Source: Sinorhizobium sp. 6-70
GTDB taxonomy: Bacteria; Pseudomonadota; Alphaproteobacteria; Rhizobiales; Rhizobiaceae
Length of the DNA stretch: 64,000 nt
Assembly (NCBI RefSeq): GCF_030124375.1
Contig: NZ_JASKLS010000014.1
Span: forward strand, 1-64,000
Reading direction: 5' to 3'
A model generated the notes under the pieces. The model was not told where the DNA came from and made no database searches. It saw only the letters and a program-made list of their open reading frames with translations. The first letter of the stretch is position 1, and each line of letters starts with the position of its first letter. A program made the translations under genes and the position numbers. Below, in pieces: positions 43,321-52,085 of this stretch.

Positions 43321-44331
43321 ATGTTCGGCATAGACATCACCGTTCTGGCATTGGCTGGCTTCGTCGCGGTTGCGGCGGCGGCGCTCGCCTACGGTGTGCT
43401 GTTCTCGCGCATCGAGCACGAGAAGAAGGCCGAGGGCCGCTTCCGCCGGGTCAGTGCCGCCGAGACGGATCGGACCAAGATCAAGGCGGCGCGCGATCGC
43501 GTCAACGAGATGTCGAAACGGCGCAAATCCGTCCAGGATTCGCTGAAGGAGCTCGAAAAGAAGCAGCAGGAAAAGTCGGCGAAGGCCGCTCCGTCGATGA
43601 AGATGCGGTTGGCGCAGGCCAACCTCTCGATGTCGGTGACGCAGTTTTATTTGTTCAGCGCTCTCTTTGGCCTGTTTGCCCTTCTGCTGACATTCGTTGC
43701 CAGCGGCAAATTGCTGATTGCCGTTGGCGTCGCGCTGATCGCGGCTGCCGGCTTGCCGCGCTGGATCGTCGGCTTCATGATCAAACGGCGCTGCAAGAAA
43801 TTCCTGGACGAATTTCCGAACGCGCTCGATGTCATGGTTCGCTCGATCAAGTCCGGTCTGCCGCTGAACGACGCCTTGCGGTTGATTGCCAGTGACGGGC
43901 AGGAACCGGTCAAGACGGAATTTCGTCGCGTCGTCGAATCTCAGCAGGTAGGCCTCACCGTGCCGGAAGCCTGCGCCCGCATGATGCAGAGCATTCCCCT
44001 GCCGGAAGTGAACTTCTTCGCGATTGTGATCGGTATTCAGGCACAGGCGGGCGGCAACCTTTCAGAGGCGCTCGGCAATCTCTCGAAGGTCCTGCGCGAG
44101 CGCAAGAAGATGAAGGCGAAGGTCAATGCCTTGTCCATGGAAGCCAAGGCGTCCGCCTGCATTATCGGCGCGCTCCCCTTTATCGTTGCGACGCTCGTTT
44201 ATCTGACCTCGCCCGACTACATGATGATCCTCTTCACCGACCCGCGCGGCCACCTCATCATGGGTGCCTCCGCCGTCTGGATGAGCATCGGCATCTTCAT
44301 GATGCGAAACATGATCAATTTCGACATTTGA
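43321..44331 (+). CDS. tadB: Flp pilus inner-membrane platform protein TadB
   Basis: A 336-aa protein with an N-terminal helix, a charged coiled-coil cytoplasmic region (about residues 35-95, rich in Lys, Glu and Arg), and a type II secretion F domain (VMVRSIKSGLPLNDALRLI, then PEVNFFAIVIGIQAQAGG) ended by two further helices. It anchors the pilus machine together with TadC. SD AAGGAAA precedes the ATG. The next gene follows nine bases later. Confidence 0.92.
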   Translation: MFGIDITVLALAGFVAVAAAALAYGVLFSRIEHEKKAEGRFRRVSAAETDRTKIKAARDRVNEMSKRRKSVQDSLKELEKKQQEKSAKAAPSMKMRLAQANLSMSVTQFYLFSALFGLFALLLTFVASGKLLIAVGVALIAAAGLPRWIVGFMIKRRCKKFLDEFPNALDVMVRSIKSGLPLNDALRLIASDGQEPVKTEFRRVVESQQVGLTVPEACARMMQSIPLPEVNFFAIVIGIQAQAGGNLSEALGNLSKVLRERKKMKAKVNALSMEAKASACIIGALPFIVATLVYLTSPDYMMILFTDPRGHLIMGASAVWMSIGIFMMRNMINFDI

Positions 44332-44340
44332 GGTGATTCG

Positions 44341-45324
44341 GTGGACGCCTGGGTAAAAACGCTGACCGATCCGAACATCATCATCGCCGTCCTGGTCTCG
44401 ATGGCGGTGCTTGCGACATTCTATTCGCTTGTGGTTCCCTTCTTCGAGCAGGGCGACCTGACCAAGCGGATGAAATCGGTGGCGACGGAACGCGAACAGA
44501 TTCGCGCCCGCGAGCGCGTACGCCTGAACGCCGAGGCTGCCAGCGGCAAAGCGAGCCTCAGAGCTCAGAACAACACCTCGGTGCGGCAGATCGTCGAACG
44601 GCTGAACCTGAAGCAGGCGCTGGTGGATGACAACACCGTCAACCGCCTGAAGACCGCAGGCTATCGTTCGCAGAACGCGCTCAATACCTTTCTCTTTGCC
44701 CGCTTCTGCCTGCCTTTCCTGTTCCTGATCGTTGCGGTCATTTACATCTTCGCCCTGGGAAATTTTGCCGACAAACCGCTTATGCTCAGGCTGCTCTTCG
44801 CCGTGGGCTTTGCCTATCTCGGTTTCTATGCGCCGAACATCTTCATCGCCAACGCCGTCTCCAAGCGCCAGCATTCGATCCGCCGTGCCTGGCCCGACGC
44901 GCTGGACCTTCTGCTGATCTGCGTCGAATCAGGTGTCTCCATGGAGCTTGCCATGCGTCGCGTTGCCGACGAGATCGCGGCGCAATCGCCGCCGCTCGCC
45001 GAGGAGCTGGTGCTGACGACGGCCGAGCTTTCGTTCCTGCCGGATCGGCGCGTCGCACTCGAAAATCTGGGCTTACGCACCGGCATCGAGGATGTAAAGT
45101 CGGTAACCCAGGCGCTGATCCAGGCCGATCGCTACGGTACTCCAGTGGCGCAGGCGCTGCGCGTGCTGGCACAGGAAAGCCGTGACCAGCGCATGAATGC
45201 GGCGGAAAAAAAGGCGGCGGCACTGCCGCCGAAGCTCACCGTCCCGATGATCCTTTTCTTCCTGCCGGTTCTCGTTGCCGTCATTTTGGGCCCGGCGGGG
45301 ATACAGGTGGCGGATAAGTTTTAG
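44341..45324 (+). CDS. tadC: Flp pilus inner-membrane platform protein TadC
   Basis: A 327-aa type II secretion F-domain protein homologous to TadB, with an N-terminal helix, two central helices (about residues 115-165) and one C-terminal helix. The F-domain landmark DALDLLLICVESGVSMELAMRRV is present, split here as DALDLLLICVESG and MELAMRRVADEI. Start is GTG at 44341 with GAGGTGAT upstream. It ends the plus-strand cpa/tad run; repeats follow, and tadD lies beyond them on the other strand. Confidence 0.92.
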   Translation: MDAWVKTLTDPNIIIAVLVSMAVLATFYSLVVPFFEQGDLTKRMKSVATEREQIRARERVRLNAEAASGKASLRAQNNTSVRQIVERLNLKQALVDDNTVNRLKTAGYRSQNALNTFLFARFCLPFLFLIVAVIYIFALGNFADKPLMLRLLFAVGFAYLGFYAPNIFIANAVSKRQHSIRRAWPDALDLLLICVESGVSMELAMRRVADEIAAQSPPLAEELVLTTAELSFLPDRRVALENLGLRTGIEDVKSVTQALIQADRYGTPVAQALRVLAQESRDQRMNAAEKKAAALPPKLTVPMILFFLPVLVAVILGPAGIQVADKF

Positions 45325-45374
45325 AGCGTAATAAAACTGCTCAATTGTTCGAGTCTGCGGAGCGCGCACGCCGG

Positions 45375-45490
45375 CCCCCTCACCCTAACCCTCTCCCCGC
45401 AAGCGGGGAGAGGGGATTTGAGCGCGCGCCGCGAGTCTCCTTCGCCCCGCTTGCGGGGAGAAGGTGGCCGGCAGGCCGGATGAGGGGCGA
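45375..45490. repeat. Dispersed GGGGAGA-type hairpin repeat, double copy
   Basis: Two back-to-back hairpins: CCTCTCCCCGC/GCGGGGAGAGG near 45390-45413, and CTTCGCCCCGC/GCGGGGAGAAG near 45440-45467, bounded by CCCCTCACC and GATGAGGGGC ends. It separates tadC from convergent tadD and may end both transcripts. Confidence 0.7.
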
Positions 45491-45540
45491 GTCCTGTGTC
45501 TTGGCGGTGGAGCGTTCGCGGCAAAGGTAAATGCCTTGGC

Positions 45541-46362
45541 CTAGTTGGTATTTCCGTCGTCGGCCTTGGCGAGCTGCTTCCAGGCGCCTTGCTGCGACAG
45601 CATGGACCTGAGATAAGCGACGTTCGCTTCGGCCTGCTCCGCAGTCAATTCCTGGCGAGCGATCGCTTCGGCTTCCTGGAAACGCCCCTGCAGGCCGACG
45701 GCGAGCGCGAGGTTCTGCCGCACGCTGCTGTCGGCGCCGGGTTGGCCGGCGGCCGATTTGAGATAGGTTTCGGCGGTCCTGAGATCCTTCGTCAGCAGAT
45801 AGGACATGCCGAGATTGGAGAGCACGGAGGACTCGTTCGGGCGAAGGTCCAGGGCCTCGCGGTATCTGAGGCGCGCTTCCGACGACCGGCCAAGCTGATC
45901 GAGAACGGCGCCCTCCGCGGATTTCAGCTTCCAATCCGGACGATCCGGCGTTTGCGCCCGGCTGATCGTCGCCAAGGCCTGTTCGAGCTGGCCGGCGGCT
46001 GCTTGCGCCTTGCCGTAAGCGCCCAGCACCTCGCGATCCGAAGGGTGGTTGATCGCCACCTGCTGCATGACGGCAAGTGCCTGTTCGTTGCGGCCGGTCA
46101 TGCGCAAGAGGTTAGCATAGTTGAGACCCGCCTCGCGATCCTTCGGGTTGCGCTCATAGGCCTGTCCTATGCTCTCCGCCGCCTGCGACAACTCGGTTGC
46201 GTTCATCGATTGCACGGGTTTCGAGAGCGTCGGGATCGAGCCGGTGGTGAGTTCCTTCTTCTGTTGCCCGGCGCAGCCGGCGAGCGACAGCGCGATAAGC
46301 GCGGCGGCCGTACCCTGAAAGAGACGAGGGAGTAAGGACGAACAAGTGGCTTCAGCGGTCAT
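45541..46362 (-). CDS. tadD: Tetratricopeptide lipoprotein of the Flp pilus system (TadD)
   Basis: A 273-aa lipoprotein: lipobox LSLAGC with Cys30 after a hydrophobic segment, then several TPR units (SIGQAYERNPKDREAGLNYA, VAINHPSDREVLGAYGKA, YREALDLRPNESSVLSNLG as visible repeats, each cited in part). TadD proteins support secretin assembly like PilF/PilW pilotins. I chose ATG 46362 because CTGGGGGC lies eight bases before it; an ATG at 46380 adds six residues without an SD. It is convergent to tadC and divergent from the aminopeptidase gene. Confidence 0.87.
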   Translation of the reverse strand: MTAEATCSSLLPRLFQGTAAALIALSLAGCAGQQKKELTTGSIPTLSKPVQSMNATELSQAAESIGQAYERNPKDREAGLNYANLLRMTGRNEQALAVMQQVAINHPSDREVLGAYGKAQAAAGQLEQALATISRAQTPDRPDWKLKSAEGAVLDQLGRSSEARLRYREALDLRPNESSVLSNLGMSYLLTKDLRTAETYLKSAAGQPGADSSVRQNLALAVGLQGRFQEAEAIARQELTAEQAEANVAYLRSMLSQQGAWKQLAKADDGNTN

Positions 46363-46445
46363 GAGTGGTGCCCCCAGCATGCGTTCGCACCGGAACTCCC
46401 AAACATCAGCGGCGCAACTTTCACTCCAGCAATAATCTGTTAACC

Positions 46446-46460
46446 CTAACGGAGCGTTAA
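46446..46460 (-). promoter_or_regulatory. CtrA-like box upstream of tadD, one mismatch
   Basis: On the minus strand TTAA (46460-46457), seven bases, then TTAG (46449-46446). It is about 85 bases before the tadD start, and a GTTAACC word overlaps the region (46439-46445). It could also serve the divergent aminopeptidase gene. Confidence 0.3.
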
Positions 46461-46494
46461 TCGCGCAATCCGTTTCTGTCAGTCGAGGACTTCC

Positions 46495-47886
46495 ATGGCT
46501 CCCTATCAGTTCATCGAGCGGCCGTCGCCGTTCAACACCAGCACCGGCAAGACGCTGCCGATCTTCGCGGTGACGCCGGCGCACATCGAAACGGGGAGCA
46601 TCGATCCGATCGCGCTCGACTGGGCGAAGAAGGCGGGGTTCAAGGCGGAGTCCGGTGCTGTTCTACTCATTCCGTCATCCGACGGCCATCTCGGCGGCGC
46701 GCTGTTCGGTCTCGGCGCCAATCCATCGGAAGCGCCGTTCCTGACCGGGAAACTCGCCCGCGCACTGCCAGCCGGCAAGTGGCATATTGAAACGGCCCCA
46801 TTGACCGCCAACCGGCTGGCGCTCGGCTACGGCCTCGGTTCCTATCGTTTCGAGCGCTACAAGTCCTCCAAGGTAGAGGCGCCGACACTGCTCATCCCCG
46901 CCGACGCGGATGCGACCGACATCAAGAGGCAGCTTGCCGGGGTGTTTCTGGCGCGCGACCTCATCAACACACCGACCAACGACATGGGGCCGGAGGCGCT
47001 GGAAGCGGCCTTCCGGGCGCTTGCCGGCCATTACAAGGCCGATGTCTCGGTAATATCGGGAGAGGCGCTGCTGGCGCAGAATTTCCCGTTGGTCCACACG
47101 GTCGGCCGCGCGAGCGCCGAGGCGCCGCGGCTTCTGGAGATGCGTTGGGGCAGGAAGGGTCACAGACGGGTGACGCTGGTCGGCAAGGGCGTCTGCTTCG
47201 ACACCGGCGGCCTGGACATCAAGCCGGCCGCTTCGATGCTGCTCATGAAGAAGGACATGGGCGGTGCCGCAAACGTCATGGGCCTCGCCCTGATGATCAT
47301 GGATGCCAAGCTGAAGGTCGATCTGCGAGTCATCGTTCCCGTGGTCGAGAACTCGATTTCATCGAACGCCTTCCGCCCGGGCGACATCTACCGGAGCCGA
47401 AAGGGCCTCACGGTGCAGATCGACAACACCGACGCCGAGGGCCGACTGATTCTCGCCGACGCGCTCGCCTATGCCGACGAGGAGCAGTCCGACCTCGTCA
47501 TCGACATGGCGACGCTGACCGGCGCTGCGCGCGTGGCGCTCGGTCCCGATCTGCCGCCGTTCTTCACCGACGACGGCGCGCTTGCCCATGATCTTGCAGA
47601 GGCGAGCCTCAGCGTCGACGATCCGATGTGGCGGATGCCGCTCCACATGGGCTATGACAAGGATGTTTCCGCGCGGATCGCCGATCTCACCAACGCACCC
47701 GCGGGCGGCATGGCCGGTGCGATCACGGCGGCGCTCTTCCTCAAACGCTTCGTCACCAATGCGAAGAGCTGGGTGCACTTCGACATTTTCGGCTGGGCAC
47801 AGGCCGAACGCCCGCATTCCCCCGTCGGTGGCGAAGCACAGGCGATCCGGGCGCTTTATCATCATATCGGTCGCATCGCGGGGTAG
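46495..47886 (+). CDS. Leucyl aminopeptidase family protein (peptidase M17)
   Basis: A 463-aa cytoplasmic aminopeptidase that removes N-terminal residues from peptides using two metal ions. The M17 signature NTDAEGRLILADAL is intact, as is the metal- and Lys-containing block GKGVCFDTGGLDIKP. It is shorter than PepA (about 500 aa) because the N-terminal domain is reduced, matching the PepB-like alphaproteobacterial group. The ATG at 46495 follows GAGGAC. It diverges from tadD across about 130 bases. Confidence 0.9.
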   Translation: MAPYQFIERPSPFNTSTGKTLPIFAVTPAHIETGSIDPIALDWAKKAGFKAESGAVLLIPSSDGHLGGALFGLGANPSEAPFLTGKLARALPAGKWHIETAPLTANRLALGYGLGSYRFERYKSSKVEAPTLLIPADADATDIKRQLAGVFLARDLINTPTNDMGPEALEAAFRALAGHYKADVSVISGEALLAQNFPLVHTVGRASAEAPRLLEMRWGRKGHRRVTLVGKGVCFDTGGLDIKPAASMLLMKKDMGGAANVMGLALMIMDAKLKVDLRVIVPVVENSISSNAFRPGDIYRSRKGLTVQIDNTDAEGRLILADALAYADEEQSDLVIDMATLTGAARVALGPDLPPFFTDDGALAHDLAEASLSVDDPMWRMPLHMGYDKDVSARIADLTNAPAGGMAGAITAALFLKRFVTNAKSWVHFDIFGWAQAERPHSPVGGEAQAIRALYHHIGRIAG

Positions 47887-47902
47887 CCTTTCCCGCGTTT
47901 CT

Positions 47903-47982
47903 GCCCCTCGTCTCGCTGCCGCGAGTCCCTTCGCCCATCAAATGGGGAGAAGGTGCCGGCAGGCGGATGAGGGGCCACCACA
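47903..47982. repeat. Dispersed GGGGAGA-type hairpin repeat, copy 3
   Basis: The block begins CCCCTCG and ends GATGAGGGGC, with an inner CCTTCGCCC/GGGGAGAAGG pairing and the GTGCCGGCAGGCGGATGAGGGG end shared with the copy at 49300-49441. It fills the gap after the aminopeptidase gene. Confidence 0.6.
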
Positions 47983-48004
47983 ATCACGCGGCAAAAGAAA
48001 CGCT

Positions 48005-48047
48005 TGCGTAACGATCGCCTGTTATCCGTACAGGCATACGTTACGCA
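48005..48047. promoter_or_regulatory. Inverted repeat before the MarR-type gene, candidate auto-operator
   Basis: TGCGTAACG (48005-48013) and CGTTACGCA (48039-48047) are perfect 9-bp arms, 25 bases apart, directly before the SD and TTG start of the regulator gene. MarR-family proteins often bind such sites over their own promoters. A transcript hairpin is the alternative. Confidence 0.5.
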
Positions 48048-48057
48048 GGAGTTTTCA

Positions 48058-48408
48058 TTGCCGGTCGAGCTTACGCCTTCCCAAGCTTTGGGGCTCTGGC
48101 ATTCGGTGACGCTTGAACAGGTCCGGGTGGATCGCCGCGACCTGACCCTGCGCCAGATGGCGATCCTCTTGCAGATCTACCTCGTTCCACCGCCGCACAC
48201 GGTCAGAGGCCTTGCCGCGACGCTCGGTGTGACGAAGCCGGTCATCACCCGCGCGCTCGATACGATGGGTGCGCTCGGCCTCGTAGACCGGGTGCGCGAC
48301 GAGAGAGATCGGCGCAACGTCGTCATCAAACGCACCGTCGAAGGTGCACTTTATCTTGAAAAATTCGGCGATCTGATCATCAATCAGGGTCGAAAACTGT
48401 CCTTGTGA
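48058..48408 (+). CDS. MarR-type winged-helix transcriptional regulator
   Basis: A 116-aa protein with a winged helix-turn-helix: LRQMAILLQIYL, HTVRGLAATLGVTKPVITRAL as recognition helix region, and DERDRRNVVIKRT as the wing. It is short for MarR and may lack part of the dimerisation helices. The start is TTG at 48058 with GCAGGAG seven bases upstream; a TTG at 48004 would lie inside the inverted repeat. The stop overlaps a GTG in the next gene's frame, so it is probably co-translated with the cell-wall hydrolase. Ligand unknown. Confidence 0.75.
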   Translation: MPVELTPSQALGLWHSVTLEQVRVDRRDLTLRQMAILLQIYLVPPPHTVRGLAATLGVTKPVITRALDTMGALGLVDRVRDERDRRNVVIKRTVEGALYLEKFGDLIINQGRKLSL

Positions 48409-48416
48409 GTCCGCCC

Positions 48417-49271
48417 ATGTCGCAATTGCCTGACCGCCGCCTCAATGCCTATCGCGATGATCTTGCCGAGGAACGCCTGCGCGGCGTTGTCGAAGCGCAG
48501 CGCTATGTCGAAGGCACGCCTGCGACCGTTTCCGTTCCCGTGGCCCCGCTGCGGGCAAGGCCTGATCTCGAATGCGGGGCCGACACTGAATTGCTTTACG
48601 GGGAGACCGCGCGTGTGCTGGACATTGCGGGCGGGTGGGCATGGGTGAAGGCCGATCTCGACGGCTATGTCGGCTATGTGCCCGAGGCAGCGCTGCGTTC
48701 TTCGAATGCTTCGGCAACCCACGTCGTCGCGGTGCCGCGGACATTCGTCTATCGCGGTGCCGATCTGCGCTTCCCCCAGGTCTTTGCCCTTTCCATGGGG
48801 AGCCGCGTGCACGTTGTCGGCGAAACCGAAACCCGTGGGACGCGTTACTTCCTCTTGGATGGCGGATTGGCTGTCATCGCCAATCATTGCATCCCGGCCA
48901 GCGAGCTACTCGCCGGCGACTATGTCAGCGTCGCTACGCGTTTTCTCGAAACCCCCTATCTCTGGGGCGGCCGGTCCGGCTTCGGCATCGATTGCTCCGG
49001 CCTCGTGCAGCTTGCGATGCAGATGGTGGGGGACAATGCGCCACGCGACTCCGACATGCAGGCGAGTGGGCTTGGCCGCCCTATCGGCCGCGAGGAGCTC
49101 GTCCGCGGCGACCTCGTCTTCTGGAAGGGTCATGTCGCGATCATGGAGGACGAGAAGACGCTGGTTCACGCTAATGGCCACACGATGACGGTCGCACGCG
49201 AGGGGCTGGAAGACGCGATCCGCCGCATCGGCTGGCTCTACGATCAGCCGACCGGTTATCGCCGGCCATAG
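48417..49271 (+). CDS. NlpC/P60-family cell-wall hydrolase with SH3-like domains
   Basis: A 284-aa C40 peptidase predicted to cut the gamma-D-Glu-diaminopimelate bond in peptidoglycan peptides. Two bacterial SH3-like regions cover about residues 35-155, then the catalytic domain with Cys193 in IDCSG, His239 in GHVAIM and a third polar residue near HANGH. No signal peptide is visible, so it may act on recycled muropeptides in the cytoplasm or be exported in another way. The start is uncertain: a GTG at 48405 overlaps the regulator stop, while ATG 48417 is the first methionine. Confidence 0.82.
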   Translation: MSQLPDRRLNAYRDDLAEERLRGVVEAQRYVEGTPATVSVPVAPLRARPDLECGADTELLYGETARVLDIAGGWAWVKADLDGYVGYVPEAALRSSNASATHVVAVPRTFVYRGADLRFPQVFALSMGSRVHVVGETETRGTRYFLLDGGLAVIANHCIPASELLAGDYVSVATRFLETPYLWGGRSGFGIDCSGLVQLAMQMVGDNAPRDSDMQASGLGRPIGREELVRGDLVFWKGHVAIMEDEKTLVHANGHTMTVAREGLEDAIRRIGWLYDQPTGYRRP

Positions 49272-49299
49272 GTCGGGATGGTCGGGTGTTCTTGGTTGC

Positions 49300-49441
49300 C
49301 CCTCATCCGCCTGCCGGCACCTTCTCCCCGCATGCGGGAAGAAGGGCGATGCCGCGCCCTCTCGGCTTCCTCTGTCGGCGTGGCGAGCAGGGGCAAGTCC
49401 CCTCGCCCCGCGTGCGGGGAGAGGGTTAGGGTGAGGGGCAA
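49300..49441. repeat. Dispersed GGGGAGA-type hairpin repeat, double copy
   Basis: A left unit (CCCCTCATCCGCCTGCCGGC, then CTTCTCCCCGCATGCGGGAAG) and a right unit (CCCCTCGCCCCGC/GCGGGGAGAGGG with TTAGGGTGAGGGGC) flank about 45 unrelated bases. It lies between the convergent hydrolase and reductase genes and may end both messages. Confidence 0.7.
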
Positions 49442-49470
49442 TCCGCAGCGTTAAGCGCTGGCCGTTACTA

Positions 49471-50430
49471 TCAATAGCCGGATAACCTATCGACGACATG
49501 CTCGAGCGGCAAGCCGCTCTCGAGGCGGGCTATCTGCTGCTCGACATGGGCGAAGAGCGCCTTGACGTCCGAGGAGGCGGCGACATGCGGCGTCACATAG
49601 ACGTTGGGCATGGTCCAGAAGCGGCTGTCCGGCGAGAGCGGCTCCTCCTCGAAGACATCCAGCGAGGCCGCTCCGAGGACGCCGGAGTCGAGGCAATGCA
49701 GGATATCCGCCTCCACCTGGCTGCCGCCGCGTCCGGCATTGATGAACACGGGTGCGCCGAACGGCCCGTTGCGGCTGAGCTTTGCGAACAGGTCGGCGTC
49801 GAATATGCCTTTGGTTTCCGCCGTCAGCGGCAGCAGGCCGACGAGAAAGTCAGTCCGGGCCAGGAAGGCATCGAGATCGGCGGCGCCATAGGTGTCCACG
49901 CCCTCGATCGTCCGCTTGGTGCGCGACCAGCCGATCACATTGAAGCCCATGACGGCGAGCTTGCGGGCCGCGTCCTGGCCGAGCACGCCCATGCCCATGA
50001 TGCCGACGGTAATGTCGGCGGCCTCCGGCTGGATGAGGTCTCGCCATTCCCGCTTCCGGGCCAAGGCCTCGTAGGCGCGATGCTGGCGCAAATGCAGGAG
50101 GCACTGCATGACCACCCATTCGCTCATCCGTGTGGTCAGCGTCCGGTCGACGAAGCGCACCAGCGGCACGTCCGGCAGTCCCGGCAGCGTCAATACGTGG
50201 TCGACGCCGGCGCCGCCGGAAAACACCACCTTCAAGTCGGGAGCGCGCGAAAAGAGGTCGGGCGCCGATTTCCAGACCACGGCGTAGTCGATGCCGGAGA
50301 GATCTCGATCGCTTTGCGCCGGGTCCGCGCGATTGATCACTTCGCGGTCGGGAAAAGCGCCATTGAGAGCGGCCTCCACCTCCTCCGGAATGAATTTCAG
50401 ATCGACGATGACGGGACTCTTGGCGGGCAT
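49471..50430 (-). CDS. ghrA: Glyoxylate/hydroxypyruvate reductase A (D-2-hydroxyacid dehydrogenase)
   Basis: A 319-aa NAD(P)-dependent dehydrogenase reducing glyoxylate or hydroxypyruvate. The Rossmann motif GMGVLGQDAARKLAVMGF and following WSRTKR (a basic pair fitting NADPH) are clear. The catalytic Arg region INAGRGGSQVEADIL and the His in VTPHVAA complete the site. It starts 18 bases downstream of yejF on the same strand and may be read from the yej operon, although the functional tie is unclear. Confidence 0.87.
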   Translation of the reverse strand: MPAKSPVIVDLKFIPEEVEAALNGAFPDREVINRADPAQSDRDLSGIDYAVVWKSAPDLFSRAPDLKVVFSGGAGVDHVLTLPGLPDVPLVRFVDRTLTTRMSEWVVMQCLLHLRQHRAYEALARKREWRDLIQPEAADITVGIMGMGVLGQDAARKLAVMGFNVIGWSRTKRTIEGVDTYGAADLDAFLARTDFLVGLLPLTAETKGIFDADLFAKLSRNGPFGAPVFINAGRGGSQVEADILHCLDSGVLGAASLDVFEEEPLSPDSRFWTMPNVYVTPHVAASSDVKALFAHVEQQIARLESGLPLEHVVDRLSGY

Positions 50431-50448
50431 CCTGGGAACTCTGGAACT

Positions 50449-52077
50449 CTATTGACGGATAGCGGAGAGATTGACGGCTTCGAGATTGAACGCGGCAGCC
50501 ATCAAAGCCTTGGTGTAGTCTTCGCCCGGCGCCTCGAAGATGCGCTCGGCCGGTCCCTGTTCGACCACCTTGCCGAGCCGCATGACGATCATCTCGTTGG
50601 CGAGTGCGCGCACCACCTTGAGATCATGGCTGATGAACAGATAGGCGAGATTGTGCTTGCGCTGGAGATCGCGGAGCAGGTCGACCACCTGCGCCTGCAC
50701 GCTCATGTCGAGCGCCGAGGTCGGCTCGTCGAGCATGACGAATTGCGGCTTCAGCACCATGGCACGGGCAATTGCGATGCGCTGTCGCTGACCGCCGGAA
50801 AATTCGTGCGGATAGCGCCACCGCGTTGCCGGATCGAGACCGACCTCCTGGAGGGCAGCGGCGACGCGTGCGTCACGTTCTTCGCCGGAGAGGGCGCCTT
50901 CGTGGATCTTCAGCCCTTCACCGATGATGTCGGCAATCGACATGCGCGGACTGAGCGAGCCGTAAGGATCCTGGAAGACCACCTGCATCCGGTTTCTGAG
51001 CGGCCGCATCTCGCGGAAGCTGTAGGCGTCGATGTCCTTGCCGACGAAGGCGATGCGCCCCTTGGACGAGATGAGGCGCGTCAGCGCCAGACCCAGCGTC
51101 GTCTTGCCCGAGCCGGACTCGCCGACGACGCCGAGCGTCTGGCCGGCACGAAGCGTCAGGTCGACGCCGTCCACCGCTTTGACGTGATCGACAACGCGGC
51201 GCATGAAGCCCGCCTTGATCGGGAACCAGACCTTCACGTCCCTGGCCTCGATGACGATCGGCTTCGAGGCGTCGGAAGGTGGCGGCTCGCCCTTGGGCTC
51301 GGACGCGAGCAGATGCCGGGTATAGGCATGCTGCGGGTTGGCGAAGATCTCGGCCGTCGGGCCGGTTTCGACGATCTTGCCCTTGGTCATGACGCAGACC
51401 CGGTCGGCGATCTTGCGGACGATGCCGAGGTCATGGGTGATAAACAGCATCGACATGCCGTGCTCGTCCTTGAGCGACTTCAGCAACTCGAGGATCTGCG
51501 CCTGCACGGTCACGTCGAGCGCCGTCGTCGGCTCGTCGGCGATCAGGAGCTCCGGCCGGTTGGCGAGCGCCATCGCGATCATGACGCGCTGGCGCTGGCC
51601 GCCGGAAAGCTGGTGCGGATAGGCGCCGAGGCGCTTTTCCACTTCGCGGATGCCCACCTGGTTCAGGAGCTCCAGCGTTTTTGCCCGCGCGGCGGCGCCT
51701 TCGATGCCCTGGTGAAGATCGAGGATCTCGCCGATCTGCTGCTCGATCGTGTGCAGCGGGTTCAGCGACGTCATCGGCTCCTGGAAGATCATCGTGATGT
51801 CGTTGCCGCGGACATGCCTGAGTTCCGAGTCGCTTGCCTTCAGGAGATCCTTGCCGTTGAAGAAAATCTCGCCGCTCGGGTGGCTCGCGGACGGATAGGG
51901 CAGCAGCTTGAGGATCGAATTTGCCGACACCGACTTGCCCGAGCCGGATTCGCCGACGAGTGCTACCGTCTCGCCACGCTTGATGTCGAAGGAAATGTGG
52001 TCGACCGCGACCGACGTCTCGCCGCCCTGATGGAAGGCGACGGAGAGATCGCGAACGGAAAGAAGGGGCCCTGTCAT
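50449..52077 (-). CDS. yejF: Peptide ABC importer ATPase YejF
   Basis: A 542-aa fused double ABC ATPase of the oligopeptide/microcin C type. Cassette one: Walker A GESGSGKS, signature LSGGQRQRVMIA, Walker B LLIADEPTTALD. Cassette two: GESGSGKTT, FSGGQRQRIAIARA, FVMLDEPTSALD. It energises YejBE uptake of peptides. ATG 52077 is used; a GTG at 52089 overlapping the yejE stop is possible. In several bacteria the Yej system contributes to antimicrobial peptide resistance, and in Sinorhizobium to sensitivity toward plant peptides (family knowledge). Confidence 0.93.
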   Translation of the reverse strand: MTGPLLSVRDLSVAFHQGGETSVAVDHISFDIKRGETVALVGESGSGKSVSANSILKLLPYPSASHPSGEIFFNGKDLLKASDSELRHVRGNDITMIFQEPMTSLNPLHTIEQQIGEILDLHQGIEGAAARAKTLELLNQVGIREVEKRLGAYPHQLSGGQRQRVMIAMALANRPELLIADEPTTALDVTVQAQILELLKSLKDEHGMSMLFITHDLGIVRKIADRVCVMTKGKIVETGPTAEIFANPQHAYTRHLLASEPKGEPPPSDASKPIVIEARDVKVWFPIKAGFMRRVVDHVKAVDGVDLTLRAGQTLGVVGESGSGKTTLGLALTRLISSKGRIAFVGKDIDAYSFREMRPLRNRMQVVFQDPYGSLSPRMSIADIIGEGLKIHEGALSGEERDARVAAALQEVGLDPATRWRYPHEFSGGQRQRIAIARAMVLKPQFVMLDEPTSALDMSVQAQVVDLLRDLQRKHNLAYLFISHDLKVVRALANEMIVMRLGKVVEQGPAERIFEAPGEDYTKALMAAAFNLEAVNLSAIRQ

Positions 52078-52085
52078 CGTCGCGC

